This document shows, piece by piece, positions 21,148 through 32,767 of a DNA stretch of 64,000 nucleotides. A model generated the notes under the pieces. The model searched no databases. It was not told the origin of the DNA and saw only the letters and a program-made list of their open reading frames with translations. Made by a program: the position numbers and the translations under genes. Position 1 is the first letter of the stretch, and every line of letters begins with the position of its first letter. Source of the stretch: Cavenderia fasciculata (lineage: Eukaryota > Evosea > Eumycetozoa > Acytosteliales > Cavenderiaceae); NCBI RefSeq assembly GCF_000203815.1, contig NW_004457624.1, positions 124,001-188,000 on the forward strand. Direction: 5' to 3'.

Positions 21148-22419
21148 TTATTGAACAAGAGAAATGATATCATTAAATTTGAAGGCTAAAGCAAGTACCA
21201 ATAAAACAGCAACAATGGCGACAACGGTCTTGGTAGATGAAGAGGAAGATGATGATTGTTGGATTTGTTTGGAGCTGCTGGATTTCTTTTTGTTGTTGGA
21301 GGTCTGGGTAGTGGTGGCAGTAGCAGTGGTAGCAGGTTTGGATGTCTTTTTCTTTTTGATCTCTGGTTGTTCATTCTTTTTGGCAGGTTCAACGACTGGG
21401 GTTGCTTGTGCTTTTGGTGTTGGTACAGGTGCAACTGGCGTCTTTTCTTTTTGTTGTTTGGAGGCGGTGGCAGTTGATTGTTGTGGCTTGGTATCCTTTT
21501 GTTTGGATGGTTCGGCTTGTGGTTTTGGTTGTTGCTTGGTTTGGGCTGGAGCTGGAGCTGGAACTGGTGTTGGGGTTGGAGTTGGAGTTGATTGCTTTGG
21601 TGTTGATTTGTCATTCTTTTTCTTTTGTTGAGATGATTGAGTAGTTACTGCTGAAGAGGTGGAGGCCTTGACCTTCTCTTCATGATCGTCATCATCGAAT
21701 TTCAAGTTTGAATATTGATTGGTATGCAACAATGCCTTTTTCTTTTCGTGAGAAATTGGTGCTGATGCACTCTTTTTCTTTGTGGCAGCTCCTGAAGCAG
21801 TGGTGGTGTTGGTGTTGTTGTTGTTGTTGTTAATTGACGAGGTTGATTCTGTCTTTGTAGCTATATTCTTTGATGTAAGAGGTTGATAGAAGGTTGGAGC
21901 GGTTTGCTTTGCTTGGATCTTGAGTGGAGCAGACAAGGTTTCCTCGTGAGTATCCTTTTCTTCATTGTCGGCAGCATTTTGTGTTGCTATTTGTTCAGCT
22001 GGGAAGTTTTCTTCTTCCTCCTTCATTTCGAGCAACAATTCACTGAGCTTGAGATGTGCCTTGTTGGAAGGTGGCAATCTGTAGGTGGCTTGTTGTTGTT
22101 GTTGTACAACTTGTTGTTGTTGTTGTTGTTGATGGTGAGCAATAGCATTGCTGTTGTCTTCTTGGTAATCCAAACCCAATGATTGACTCTTCTTTCTCTC
22201 GAATGGATCGATACCCCAACCAGAGGTCAAATCTCCTTGGTTATCCCAACCAACAACATGAGACTTTGAGTTGTTTGCAAAGGAAGCTCCATCGTCATCG
22301 ATAAAGTTGGTAGTCTTTATGGCTGTTTTATAGGTTTCATCGTTTGCCTTTTCCTCTTCTTCTTCCCAAAATTGCTTGTTGTTGGTGTTGTTGGTGTTGG
22401 TTGCTGCTTTAATAGACAT
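21148..22419 (-). CDS. Tail-anchored membrane protein with a Lys/Pro/Ala-rich cytosolic domain
   Basis: 423 aa from the ATG at 22419 (MSIKAATNTNNT). The frame is open further upstream but only from a TTG. The N-terminal half has acidic stretches and tryptophans (KQFWEEEEEK, SHVVGWDNQG, SGWGIDPFERKK), poly-Q and LKLSELLLEMKEEEENF. The second half is Lys/Pro/Thr/Ala-rich with poly-S. The last 25 residues are one hydrophobic helix, TVVAIVAVLLVLALAFKF, followed by NDIISLVQ, with no signal peptide. That is the layout of a tail-anchored protein of the ER or another organelle, with the bulk in the cytosol. The WDNQGD/GWGIDPFERKK segment looks like short linear motifs. No family recognised. Confidence 0.75.
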   Translation of the reverse strand: MSIKAATNTNNTNNKQFWEEEEEKANDETYKTAIKTTNFIDDDGASFANNSKSHVVGWDNQGDLTSGWGIDPFERKKSQSLGLDYQEDNSNAIAHHQQQQQQQVVQQQQQATYRLPPSNKAHLKLSELLLEMKEEEENFPAEQIATQNAADNEEKDTHEETLSAPLKIQAKQTAPTFYQPLTSKNIATKTESTSSINNNNNNTNTTTASGAATKKKSASAPISHEKKKALLHTNQYSNLKFDDDDHEEKVKASTSSAVTTQSSQQKKKNDKSTPKQSTPTPTPTPVPAPAPAQTKQQPKPQAEPSKQKDTKPQQSTATASKQQKEKTPVAPVPTPKAQATPVVEPAKKNEQPEIKKKKTSKPATTATATTTQTSNNKKKSSSSKQIQQSSSSSSSTKTVVAIVAVLLVLALAFKFNDIISLVQ

Positions 22420-22611
22420 TGTTGTAATACTACGACTCTCTCTTAGTTGATGATAATCTACAGATAAAAGAACAAGGAGATGAATTATATGATCAAAAAA
22501 GATGCAAGAAAAGGTTGCATGTGGTTTGACAAAGTTGGTTTTTTTAATTAAAAAAAAAGTTGGAAGTTCACATATGAAAGACTTTTGCAAAAGTCAACAC
22601 AAAAATAAAGT

Positions 22612-24589
22612 TTATTTTTTATGTGAGCGTTTGTTATTACTATTATTATTATTATTATTATTATTTTTTCTATGGCTATTATCATGATCATCATTAATAT
22701 TATCATTATTATTATTAATATTATTATTATTATTATTATTATTTTGTTTTGATTTTTGTTTTTTCTTTTTGGGTGGTTTTGGTAAAGGGTTTACAATGAG
22801 GGCTATAGACATGACAGTCATCAATGCCAATAGAATTATTTGTGATCTAGTCATTTGGCCGGTTTTATCCACTATCCAGAGATATGACTGCTTTATATAT
22901 TTGTTTTTGAGAAGAATTTGACTCCAAGACGGAGATGTTGGCCCAAGATTTTTAGATATGGTTTCTTCTTCCTCTTCTTCCTCTTGTTTTGTTACTTCAT
23001 TTTCTTTTTGTTTGAATTCTGATATCTGAGAATCACCATTTGGATGATAGTGACGGTGAACATCAAAGTCTGAGTTTTTAGTCAGTTCTTTGATAAATGT
23101 AATAGAGTTTGAGAGTTGGCGGAGAGTATTGATGAGTGCAATAATTTCATTTCTCTGTAGTGATGATTGATCTTCATCAAATAGGATCTTTAATGCAGTT
23201 CCCAATCCCAACGTTTGCATCTTTCCATATAGTTTACATTTTTCGCATGTTACGCAGTTCAAGATGGAACTAATATTTTGAAAATGACCTTTAAATTGTG
23301 TAATTAAATTCTCCTGTAAGATTAAATAAAGATATATTAGATTAGAGAATAAGATAGGGTAATCATTCTTAATAATCATAATTACCTTATCATATGTATC
23401 TTTAAATAATAAAGTTTCATCAAAACTTGGATTGCACAATAAATTTGTTTTGAGCAACTGTTGTACCAAGGCATATGTGGTTCCATCATCAACTTCGTGT
23501 CCAGTATTAAATTTATAATCTGTGAGGAATGGACCAATCTTACCAACAGCCCTGTTTTTGTTTGTTAGTAAGAAATATAACCTATTTGTTTTACAATCGA
23601 TAACTTACCTTAGAACAAAGAGAAAAGTAAAATATAAATTATCTATTCTGTCTGGATGGTTTTCAAATCTATTCTTGAATAGTATTGGATTGTTTTTCCA
23701 TTCTCCAGTCTTTTTATCTACTTCATAGTTGTGTGTGAGGTGGGTTGTAATCGAAGAATGTAAACCAGATATCAATTTGTAAAACACTCTTTCCTCAAAA
23801 CACATATCCTCCAAAGGTCCTTAAAGAAGAAGCAATGTTAATAATAATTGTAGTTTAGATTAATTAAAATTATGTTACAACATACTTGTAAAACAATTTT
23901 CATTATAAATAGATCTCCAAACAGAACTTCCATCATAACCTGTGAAAGATTCTGGAGTATCATCCAGATTAACATAACTTGTATCTGAGTCAGGTCCGTA
24001 AGGAATGACCCACATATCCTCTTTTCTGTCCTTCCATCTTGTGAAACCTTGTGGTGGAGGAGATAGATTGACACGATCACTAGAATGATCTTCGATTCTC
24101 CAAGGCAATGGTATTTCATTGTCGTCACATTCGCATACACCACATCCACCATCCATACCACATAATGTTGTTACTACCCAAAATGGACATTCTGCAAATA
24201 GATTTACTCTAAAATATTTAAAGAATCTTGTTTTCTTTATTATTGTATTAGTACTAGTGTAATGTTTTTTTAGAGTTGCAACAACTTACAACGACTTGAT
24301 TCAACACAGAGTTTAGATCCAAGTTTGCTTTGTCGATCATTGTTATTTCACAACAACAATCATCTACTGTTTCTGCATGATGTTCTTTAAACTATGAATA
24401 TGTAATATTAGTACTACTAGCTTGTTTGTTGAATCACTGATGATCATTTAAACATACCCCTGATAATACACTGATGGTTGATGGTAGAGCCGATGAAGAC
24501 AAAGGCGGTGCAGATACTACCAAGTTTGTAAACAACAACAACAACAACAATAGTGATATTATTGGTAACAACAAAATGTTTCTTTTCAT
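22612..24589 (-). CDS. ero1: ERO1, endoplasmic-reticulum oxidoreductin, with a C-terminal membrane segment
   Basis: Six exons in coding order (24458–24589, 24290–24391, 23886–24234, 23609–23819, 23386–23551, 22612–23313) join in phase to 553 aa. ERO1 is the FAD enzyme that oxidises protein disulphide isomerase with O2. Visible features are a signal peptide (ILLLPIISLLLLLLLF), then DDCCCEI at about 56–58 and RFFKYFRVNLFAECPFW. The shuttle cysteines lie in GGCGVCECDDNEIP (109–114). FTGYDGSSVWRSIYNENCF, FYKLISGLHSSITTHL and the active-site triad CVTCEKC (340–346) with LGTALKILF follow. After the normal end of the fold comes an acidic linker, then QIILLALMTVMSIALIV (about 475–492) and a Lys-rich, poly-N tail. 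That would make it a type I membrane protein with a cytosolic basic tail. Confidence 0.95.
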
Positions 24590-24986
24590 TTGTTTGTCTA
24601 AATAGAGATACTATTTATTCTAATATATATTCATTGAATGTGATTACTAATAGTCTATTAGTAAAATGAGATTATAAAATATGTAAAACTAGAAATTCAC
24701 AAACCGATTTTTATTTGCAGTGCTTTGTCATCACAATATACGTTTATGAAAGTAGAAGTAAGACGAATTGGCCTTTTCAACTTCTTTGCCGTTTATTTGA
24801 GATGTTTTGTCACCACTGATGGCTCCAAAGAGGCAGAATGAATAGAATTTTCAACTACTCTATTTTTTACTTAAATAAATAAGTCTAGTAACAGGAATGT
24901 TTATTAAATTAATTGCCCCAATGAAATTCGATATTCCCAGATACTTTAAGAACATCAGAATCGCCCCATCTCCAAATATAATCAAA
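24590..24986. other. Intergenic region upstream of ERO1
   Basis: ERO1 5' flank. On the minus strand between about 24910 and 25060 two short frames read like protein (FHPLPWFEWMN and IWRWGDSDVLKVSGN) but are closed by stops. They may be remnants of an older gene; see the findings. Confidence 0.5.
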
Positions 24987-25187
24987 TCATTTTGTTGATT
25001 GATTCAATGCTTGCGATGAACCTTGAGAATGTTTTGAATTAATTAATTCATCCACTCGAACCATGGAAGTGGATGAAACTTGGATGCTTCCCATTTTTGA
25101 AAATGTTCCTTTAAAAAAGTAAGTATGGATTGTTAATAGAGAATTTAAAAAATATATCTATTCTATATATGTACCTATAATAGTCAT
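24987..25187 (-). CDS. Tiny two-exon protein, hssA/sigN-like start
   Basis: Exon 1 is 25175–25187 (ATGACTATTATAG, then GTAC) and exon 2 is 24987–25108, entered at TTTTTTAAAG. Phases match and give 44 aa beginning MTIIGTFSKMGSIQVSSTSM. D. discoideum has large families of very small Ser/Gly-rich proteins starting MT(I/L)… with a first exon of about 13 bases followed by an intron, expressed in development; the gene structure and start agree with that. The end (SSQALNQSTK) lacks the family's Gly-rich part, so it may be a truncated member. Overlapping minus-strand frames also look protein-like, so this call is tentative. Confidence 0.35.
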
Positions 25188-25397
25188 GTTAAATAAATAT
25201 TTATTTACCTATTTTTAATTAAAAAACAATGACAATACATTATTTCATTCCTTTGGTATCAAAAAATCCACTCTATCATGGGTAAACGTCGATATTATCT
25301 TAATAAAACACACACCCCACAATCGAATGATGATAATGATAATAGAATAAATCTAGATGAATGATTAATTATTTATTTATATTAATTGTCCATATTA

Positions 25398-25491
25398 TTA
25401 ATAATATATATGTACATATTGTATGCTATTGATCCATTCAAAAAAGTGATTTAAATTTTGACAATAATCCTTTTTTTTTTTTCTATTCCTC

Positions 25492-25522
<31 letters not shown>

Positions 25523-27632
25523 CTATACCATTATTATTATTATTACTTTCAATCGTATTAATATTAATCTTTTTTTGTTGTTGATGATTTGAAAAAATAA
25601 TTAAAGGATTATTATGATCTATTAAATCCATAATATGAAAATTACCATTTGAAAATGCAATCATTGTACAGTCGATTAGATTACATTCGTGTCTGAAATG
25701 ATCCAAAATATATTGTGAAGTTTGTTTGTGACCAGACCTAACTGCGCCCTGCAATGCATCGTCAGACATGAGGTCTGCAATAGTCCTGCTCGGTGTTTGT
25801 AGACACAACCTTGTATGTCTTTTGTGTAAAAAGTCCAACACTGCAAGACGGTTATTACCGCTAGCCCAATTAAAAGCCTGTTGTGTTGCACCCTCTGTCC
25901 TGTTTTGATCGAGAAAGTCTAAAATCTTGACATGGCCTCTTGAGCTGGCAAACGTCATGGCTCGCATGGTGCAACCTTCTGTTCGAGATTCGTGCAAAAA
26001 CATCAGTGTTTTGAAATGGGCGTGTGAAGCTGCAAAGTCCATGGCATTGGTTGAACAGCCCTTGTCAGAGTGTTTGTGCAGGTATTCTACAATTTGTTGG
26101 AAACCATTCGATGCAGCCCAGTCCATGGCATCGGTACTGCACCCCTCCTTTCTGTGTGACAGCAAAAACTCTACCACATGATAGTGACCGTTTGCAGAGG
26201 CATTGTCGACCGCTTCATAGGTCGCACCCTCTGTTCTATGCTGATGCAGATACATGACAACCGAGAGATGCCCGTGGGTCGCGGCAGAGTTGAGTGCTAG
26301 CGGTGACGCACTGTACCCACTCTCTGTGAGGAATTTGACAATTGCCAAACTACCATGTGCCGCGGCGCCATCGACCAACATGGACATGTTGAACGGTTGA
26401 ATACGTTGATGAAGGTATCGAACAATCTCTTCATGTCCGTGTTCGGCAGCCAACGCCATAGCATTGTCCGACAACTGACACCCATTGTCAACGAGATAGT
26501 TTAAAATGTCAAACATTCCCTTGGAGGCAGATACGGTCGATGCAGAGTGTGGTATAATAAACTCGGGCAGCACTCTACGAATTATATTAAATACCAACTG
26601 AACAATGGTCATTGATCCAGTTCTAACTGCCGAATCCATTGAATAATCTAGATGATTGTTTGGTGGTTGGTCGCTGGCCAATGCCTGGTCAATCAGATAT
26701 TGAATACATGCAATATTCTGACTAGAGATGGAGGAAGCAACCATACGCCACATATTGGGGGGTTGGGGGACCGATGCAACCAAGTATTCGAGTAATGACA
26801 GCTTGGCAGCGTGACAAGCATGTTCGTACAAATCAACGACCGACAATGTATTGGGAGCAGTATCATTCTTTTCAAACTTTGGTTTATAATACTCTAATAG
26901 ATACTTTAGTATATCCAAATATCCACCTTTGGCACACATATAATATGCCAATGAACTACATCCGTTATCCAATTTAATATTCTCTACTAAATATTCAACC
27001 ATTTCAAAGTATCCAGAGTTTGCTGCACTACAAGTAAAATAGTTAATAAGTATGATTATAGAGTATTTAATATATCTTTCTTTTGTTTACCTAGCAATAG
27101 TAGAAGGACCAATATCAATAAAGTTTTGAGGTTTTCTTGTATGTACTTCATTTGCTTTAGAGGTTAGATCTTTTAGATAGGCTGTTGATTTCTTGATCCA
27201 TAGTTGGTATGGTTGTGATGGTAGGATATCATTGAATATGTATTTAACAATATCCAATGAACCAGTTGACACTGCTCTGTCCATTAATAACCCGGTCGAA
27301 TAGATTGCCCGAGGGTCATGTTCAAGCACCCTTTTAAACCTATCGAGTGATGTATTATCAGCCATAAACAAAATAACTTCATCACGAGACAAATAGAAAT
27401 GAGGATCATTTCTAATCTTTTCATCAAAGATATGATACAATCTCTTATTGATCAACCATCTTGCATTGAGTTCACTGTATCTAAATATTCTTCTTCTACC
27501 CAATTCCAGATGTATCTTGTGTACTTGTTGTATAATACATTTAAATAAATAAGTATTATTAATTATTTGTTTTAATAATATTGTTGTTGTTGAAAGTGTT
27601 GTTGAAGATGATGAAGTTGTTACAACACTCAT
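25398..27632 (-). CDS. Dictyostelid ankyrin-repeat protein
   Basis: Exons 27091–27632 and 25398–27027 join in phase (723 aa). The N-terminal 80 residues (LFKCIIQQVHKIHLELGRRR … NARWLINKRLYHIFDEKI) are the leader found on a large dictyostelid family. About 15 ankyrin-type units follow, with the signature A-A-x-x-G-H-x-x-(I/V)-(V/L)-x-(Y/F)-L. Examples are AAEHGHEEIVRYLHQ, SAATHGHLSVVMYLHQH, NASANGHYHVVEFLLSH and ASSRGHVKILDFLDQN. Many units share a TEGC/EGA(T/C) turn, a sign of internal duplication. The tail is poly-N followed by KRNRKKKKDY. Ankyrin stacks bind proteins; the partner cannot be inferred. It lacks a kinase or other catalytic domain. Confidence 0.88.
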
Positions 27633-27843
27633 TATTATTCTTATTACTATAGTTAACTAATTGAAAACTAAACTAACATTCTTGATATCTCTATCTGTCT
27701 CTCTCTCTAGTTTCTAAATATTTAAAAAGAGGTGACTTAATGGTTTTACCGTGTCTTTGAAAGAAAAAAAATCAAAGAATTAGAAGAGAGAGATCGATTT
27801 CAGGAAATTAATTATTAATTATTTATTTGTTTATTATGTTTAT

Positions 27844-28489
27844 TTAACATGGTGGCCAGTTAAGTTGTCTACCACCTAAGATATGAATATGTAACCAACG
27901 AACCGATTGTTGACCGTGAATACCTTCATTGACAACAAGACGGTATCCAGAATGATCGATATCCTTGAGTTTAGCAATCTTTGGTACCTTTGTCATCAAT
28001 TTACCCAATACGGTAGCATGTTCTTCAGTGGCATCGTTGATACCTCCGATTGGATGCTTTGGAATCAATAGTACATGAACTGGTGCTTGTGGACTGATAT
28101 CATCAAATGCAAGACAATCATCATCTTCATACACCTTTTTACATGGAATACTACCTTCAACAATCTTTGCAAAGATTGTATCACGTGGATCTTGTTTAAC
28201 CTAAAACAGTAACAATAATCAATCAATCAATATTAAAGTATATGTATATATGATTGATTTGATGATAACATACAGCAGCTTCAGTTACACCTGGTTTAGA
28301 CATTTTAGTAGAGGAGTAATATGAAAGTTGTGAATACTTATTATTATTATTCTGATTATTATTGAATGTTGAAATAAATGATGTTGATGATGTTGTTAAT
28401 GCTACTTTACAACTACTACTACTAATATTGATTATTTGTTGTTTTGATGATAGATAGATTAAACTTCTTGTTCCTCTAACCAACAACAT
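27844..28489 (-). CDS. HINT-type HIT-family nucleotide hydrolase
   Basis: Exons 28274–28489 and 27844–28200 join in phase 0 to 190 aa. The HIT fold starts at DTIFAKIVEGSIPCKKVYED and continues through DISPQAPVHVLLIPKHPIGG to the family end GGRQLNWPPC. HINT enzymes hydrolyse purine phosphoramidates such as AMP-lysine. The His triad reads QSVRWLHIHILGG: in HINT1 the stretch is QSVYHVHLHVLGG, so the nucleophilic and last His are kept while the first His is Trp. The first 60 residues are basic, Ser-rich and without acidic residues (MLLVRGTRSLIYLSSKQQI), a plausible mitochondrial presequence. MSKPGVTEAA just before the intron could serve as a second, cytosolic start. Confidence 0.92.
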
Positions 28490-28985
<496 letters not shown>

Positions 28986-29882
28986 ATGGTTATTAAAATT
29001 TGTGAAACTATACAATCAATTAGAGATGAAATAAAGAATAGAAAAAGAAAAGATATAGATGCTTTGGTTACATTTGTACCTACGATGGGATACTTGCATC
29101 GTGGTCATATAACATTGGTAGATGTTGCAAAGAGAGATGGTCAGATTGTGGTAGTATCGATCTTTGTCAATCCAACTCAATTTGGACCTACCGAAGATTT
29201 GGCAGCTTACCCAAGAGACATTGAAAATGACGTAAGACTATTAAATGAAGCGTGTCCCAATGCCATCCTATTCCTACCATCATCTAAAGAGATGTATCCT
29301 AGCGGTGTAGTTAATCTATCCGATGCTACCACCGCCACCTATGTAGACGTTGGATCAATGACAACTGTAAGAGAGGGTATTGCAAGACCTGGTCATTTCA
29401 GAGGTGTAGCAACCGTCGTCACTAAACTAGTCAATATTGTACAACCAGATATAATGTATCTCGGTCAAAAGGATGCAATGCAATGTGTATGTCTCAAAAA
29501 ATGTTTCCAAGATTTAAATAATCCTACTCGAGTGGTCATTGTCGATACGGTCAGAGAACCAAGTGGTCTGGCAATGTCTAGTCGTAATAGTTATCTAACG
29601 GAATCTGAAAGATTGGATGCATCTCTTATCTACAGATCAATGAAAGAGGTTGCAAGTGTATATCGTACTCTATCGGTCGAACAACTTCAAGAACAACTCA
29701 CAACCAAGATAACAAGTAATCCAAAAATGGTGGTTGAATATATTTCTGTTGCCAACGGATCAACCGGGTCAGAATTATCACCATCTCTAGATTCTATACC
29801 TCCACAATCAATCATTTCATTGGCTGTGTTTTTTAATGGTCAAAATAGAAAAACTAGATTAATTGATGTATTAATATTATAA
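28986..29882 (+). CDS. panC: Pantothenate synthetase (pantoate–β-alanine ligase)
   Basis: Single exon, 298 aa, the family's usual length. It makes pantothenate (vitamin B5, the coenzyme A precursor) from pantoate, β-alanine and ATP. Visible motifs are the nucleotide-binding FVPTMGYLHRGHITLV (HxGH), VVSIFVNPTQFGPTEDLAAYPR for pantoate binding, and VVTKLVNIVQPDIMYLGQKD. VREPSGLAMSSRNSYL, with the KMSK-like loop, follows. The start at 28986 lies right after the TTA array and GAGGA. No targeting peptide is seen. No other pantothenate gene is adjacent. Confidence 0.96.
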   Translation: MVIKICETIQSIRDEIKNRKRKDIDALVTFVPTMGYLHRGHITLVDVAKRDGQIVVVSIFVNPTQFGPTEDLAAYPRDIENDVRLLNEACPNAILFLPSSKEMYPSGVVNLSDATTATYVDVGSMTTVREGIARPGHFRGVATVVTKLVNIVQPDIMYLGQKDAMQCVCLKKCFQDLNNPTRVVIVDTVREPSGLAMSSRNSYLTESERLDASLIYRSMKEVASVYRTLSVEQLQEQLTTKITSNPKMVVEYISVANGSTGSELSPSLDSIPPQSIISLAVFFNGQNRKTRLIDVLIL

Positions 29883-29952
29883 AACAAATGTAAATTAAAT
29901 TAAATCAAATAAATTAAATAAATATTTTGATTAAATTAAATTGATTGATTTA

Positions 29953-32061
29953 TTAAACTGATTCCTTTTCCAATGGAGTAAAACTCCAATGAGGTGTTTG
30001 ATTAGCATGTGTATAATGAAGATATAATGGTTTATATATATTATTATTTTGATTATTATTATTTTGATTTTGATTTAATTGTTGTTGAGTTATAATACCA
30101 CCAAATAAAGAATCATTATCAACCAATAATACATTTAAATTGTTTTCATCTAATCTTTTAATATTAAATTGACAGTATCTAAATCCTGAAAAATAGATTG
30201 TAAAATCTTCAACATTGGTTTGATTGATGATTTCATCTAATCTAAAACTTAGTGATTCATAAGAATCATAATGTGCAAGTCTACAATATAGTTTGGTAAT
30301 ATTTGATGGTAAACGACTTGGTTGTGTTTGGTTAGGGTTGTTAAAGATTGAAAAGATTGAAATTGAATTAATTATTTCTTTTCTATGTATTATCATTGAT
30401 AGTGATGTGAGGGATGATGGGAAATCCAATAGATTATAGGATCCAACTAGATTTGAATAATCTATTGATTTTAAAGTTGATGGGTATTTTGGAGGAGGAT
30501 GGGTAATGAAGATATCTTCATTTTTAGATGACCAAGTTAATTTCTCTAAACCCTCTGGTAGGTTTAGTTGTAGTAAATGATCTGATACATCTCTACTCCA
30601 ATCTAAACTTTTTAATGACTCTGGAAAGTAATCAACTGGACCATCGTATTGTCCAATTACAAGATGTTTGACAGTCGATGGGAATGACCGAAGTGTCACA
30701 TCCTTTACAACCGGTCTACCTTTAATTATAATCTTGGTGACACCATTTGGAATTAAACCGATTGGTATAGGTAACTTGCAATCACGTAGTACTAGTTTCT
30801 TGAGTGTTGGTGCAAGTTGGCTACTATTACATTCTATCAACATCTTTTGTGATATTTCCAATTTAATCAATCGATTGGGTAAGAAACCATGATACCCAAT
30901 TAAATCCTCTTTAATGATTAAGTTGACCAATGATGACGACTGTGAAGATGGTAATAAAACTTTAAGGTTTGGATTAAAATGACCTGTTACATGTGTATTG
31001 TAATTAAATGTTTCTAGTTTGTCAAGTGCTTGTAAATCCAAAGTATCAACAACAATACCGTCGTTATCAAGACTGTCACAACTTGAAACAAGGTATAATG
31101 ACTTTAAAGACTTGCAAGTGAGGAAGAAATCAAATGGTGGATTTCTTTCGGCGTACTTTAATCTGATAAAAGTCAATGTGGTTGGTAACATTCCAGTGAC
31201 TAGGTTTGATACTGTCCCAACGTGTAAATAGGTGAGACTGGTGAGTCGGTTGAGATGAAGACGGTTCATTGGAATGATGTCCTTGTCATAGTGCCAAGTG
31301 ACAGTCAATGATTCTAACCCTCTCGGTAAACTATTGTCATTGTCACCTTCAAACACCTTTGATGATTGTAATTGAATTGATTTCAAAGTCTCTGGTAATA
31401 CACCAATTGGTATTTTTGTCTTGTAAAATGATATAACCAACATTTCTAGAAATGGTGGTATCAACGATGATGACGACGATGACGACGACAACGACGAAGA
31501 CGATGATTGTGTGATCAAACTATTCATTTGATGATACATTGAATCTATAAACAAAGTTTTAGTTGATGATGGTAAACATTTGATACAATCGAATGGGATG
31601 GTATTTGGAATGAGTAGAACTGATTGAATGGTATCTTGATTGACGAGACTATGATTTTGAATGATTGAACCATCACTATCAATAAGAACAACATTACTAC
31701 TCAATCGTAGTATAGTCGAATTATGATTACGTTTATCAATGACAATTAATTGATTCGATAGACTGTTGTTAAATATATTCCTAAAGGAACGTAAACTAAA
31801 ACAATCTAGTGTATCAAATAGTGGAGCGTACAGTGATAGATGATCATCTTGATCAATCGATCTAATATTATCTTTAAACCTGATATAGTTGTCATGTTGT
31901 ACTCTAATCTGAGAGAACATCTTTTTACAAGTCAATAGTAGACATAGTATATCTACATTGTCTTTAATCTCTTCTATTATCTTTAATATTATTATATTTG
32001 GTATATTTGTTAAATAACTTATAGATTGTTGATTATTATTATTATTATTATTATTATTCAT
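29953..32061 (-). CDS. F-box-like / FNIP-repeat protein
   Basis: Single exon, 702 aa, starting with nine Asn. An F-box-like segment follows (IPNIIILKIIEEIKDNVDIL, then CLLLTCKKMFSQIR). The rest is a solenoid of FNIP/leucine-rich-type repeats with the recurring L-P-x-(S/T/G)-(L/V)-x-x-L pattern. Examples are GVLPETLKSIQL, SLPRGLESLTV, GMLPTTLTFIRL, GFLPNRLIKLEI, GLIPNGVTKIII and YFPESLKSLDW. FNIP proteins are a hugely expanded dictyostelid family thought to act as substrate receptors of SCF ubiquitin ligases; that role is inferred. It is convergent with panC, with only 70 bases between the stop codons. Confidence 0.88.
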   Translation of the reverse strand: MNNNNNNNNNQQSISYLTNIPNIIILKIIEEIKDNVDILCLLLTCKKMFSQIRVQHDNYIRFKDNIRSIDQDDHLSLYAPLFDTLDCFSLRSFRNIFNNSLSNQLIVIDKRNHNSTILRLSSNVVLIDSDGSIIQNHSLVNQDTIQSVLLIPNTIPFDCIKCLPSSTKTLFIDSMYHQMNSLITQSSSSSLSSSSSSSSLIPPFLEMLVISFYKTKIPIGVLPETLKSIQLQSSKVFEGDNDNSLPRGLESLTVTWHYDKDIIPMNRLHLNRLTSLTYLHVGTVSNLVTGMLPTTLTFIRLKYAERNPPFDFFLTCKSLKSLYLVSSCDSLDNDGIVVDTLDLQALDKLETFNYNTHVTGHFNPNLKVLLPSSQSSSLVNLIIKEDLIGYHGFLPNRLIKLEISQKMLIECNSSQLAPTLKKLVLRDCKLPIPIGLIPNGVTKIIIKGRPVVKDVTLRSFPSTVKHLVIGQYDGPVDYFPESLKSLDWSRDVSDHLLQLNLPEGLEKLTWSSKNEDIFITHPPPKYPSTLKSIDYSNLVGSYNLLDFPSSLTSLSMIIHRKEIINSISIFSIFNNPNQTQPSRLPSNITKLYCRLAHYDSYESLSFRLDEIINQTNVEDFTIYFSGFRYCQFNIKRLDENNLNVLLVDNDSLFGGIITQQQLNQNQNNNNQNNNIYKPLYLHYTHANQTPHWSFTPLEKESV

Positions 32062-32767
32062 CTTTCTTTCTTTCTTTCTTTCTTTCTTAACTACATTATA
32101 GATGTGATGAGAGGTTTTTAAAAGTGATTTAACAAATAATATTGTATACTTGCGTCAAAATATTTGACAGACTCTTTGAACTGAAGCTTGTTGGAAGGAA
32201 GATGGAAAATTTCTTTATCAATAAACTATTAACAATAAAATAGGTATGAAAAAGATAAAGAGATTTTCCATCAATATCTTGATACAAATAAAAGGCAAAG
32301 AGATCAAAACTAGTTTACCTATATATAGTAGAATGAAACAGATAGTAATATTATTTGATAGTTTTAATTACTGTTACCTGTTTGAATAGAAAATAATTAA
32401 AATTTCTAGAGAGGAAAATAATGATGAGTGATTTTGATGGGTTTGTGACAAAACTAATATAATTATAATAATCCAGCCAAGAAGAACATGAAGTATTTAT
32501 CACTTGTGAAAAGATTTAACAACATAAAATTGGGATCGCTAAGAATAGTGGTCGAACAAGCAAAGAAGAAATATTGGGAATGTTTGTATGTTTGTATGGT
32601 TGTTGTTTCAAACTTCAACAAAAACCCCATTTTATATCAGCAGCTCTAAAATGAATAAAAAAAAAAAATAAAAATTTTATCAAGGCATCCAACCATTCTT
32701 TTTTTCTTTTTTTTTAATTTGTTTGACTTTAATAATTATTTATATATATTTATTATATTATTTTTAT
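32062..32767. other. Intergenic region between two FNIP genes, about 700 bp
   Basis: It begins with a (TTTC)n run next to the upstream start codon and holds oligo-T runs at the right. A 54-codon plus-strand frame at 32488 is present without recognisable content. Nothing else is supported. Confidence 0.6.

Noticed and set aside
32488-32652. 54-codon plus-strand frame starting at an ATG
   Set aside because: No signal peptide, domain or splice partner; composition like translated spacer.
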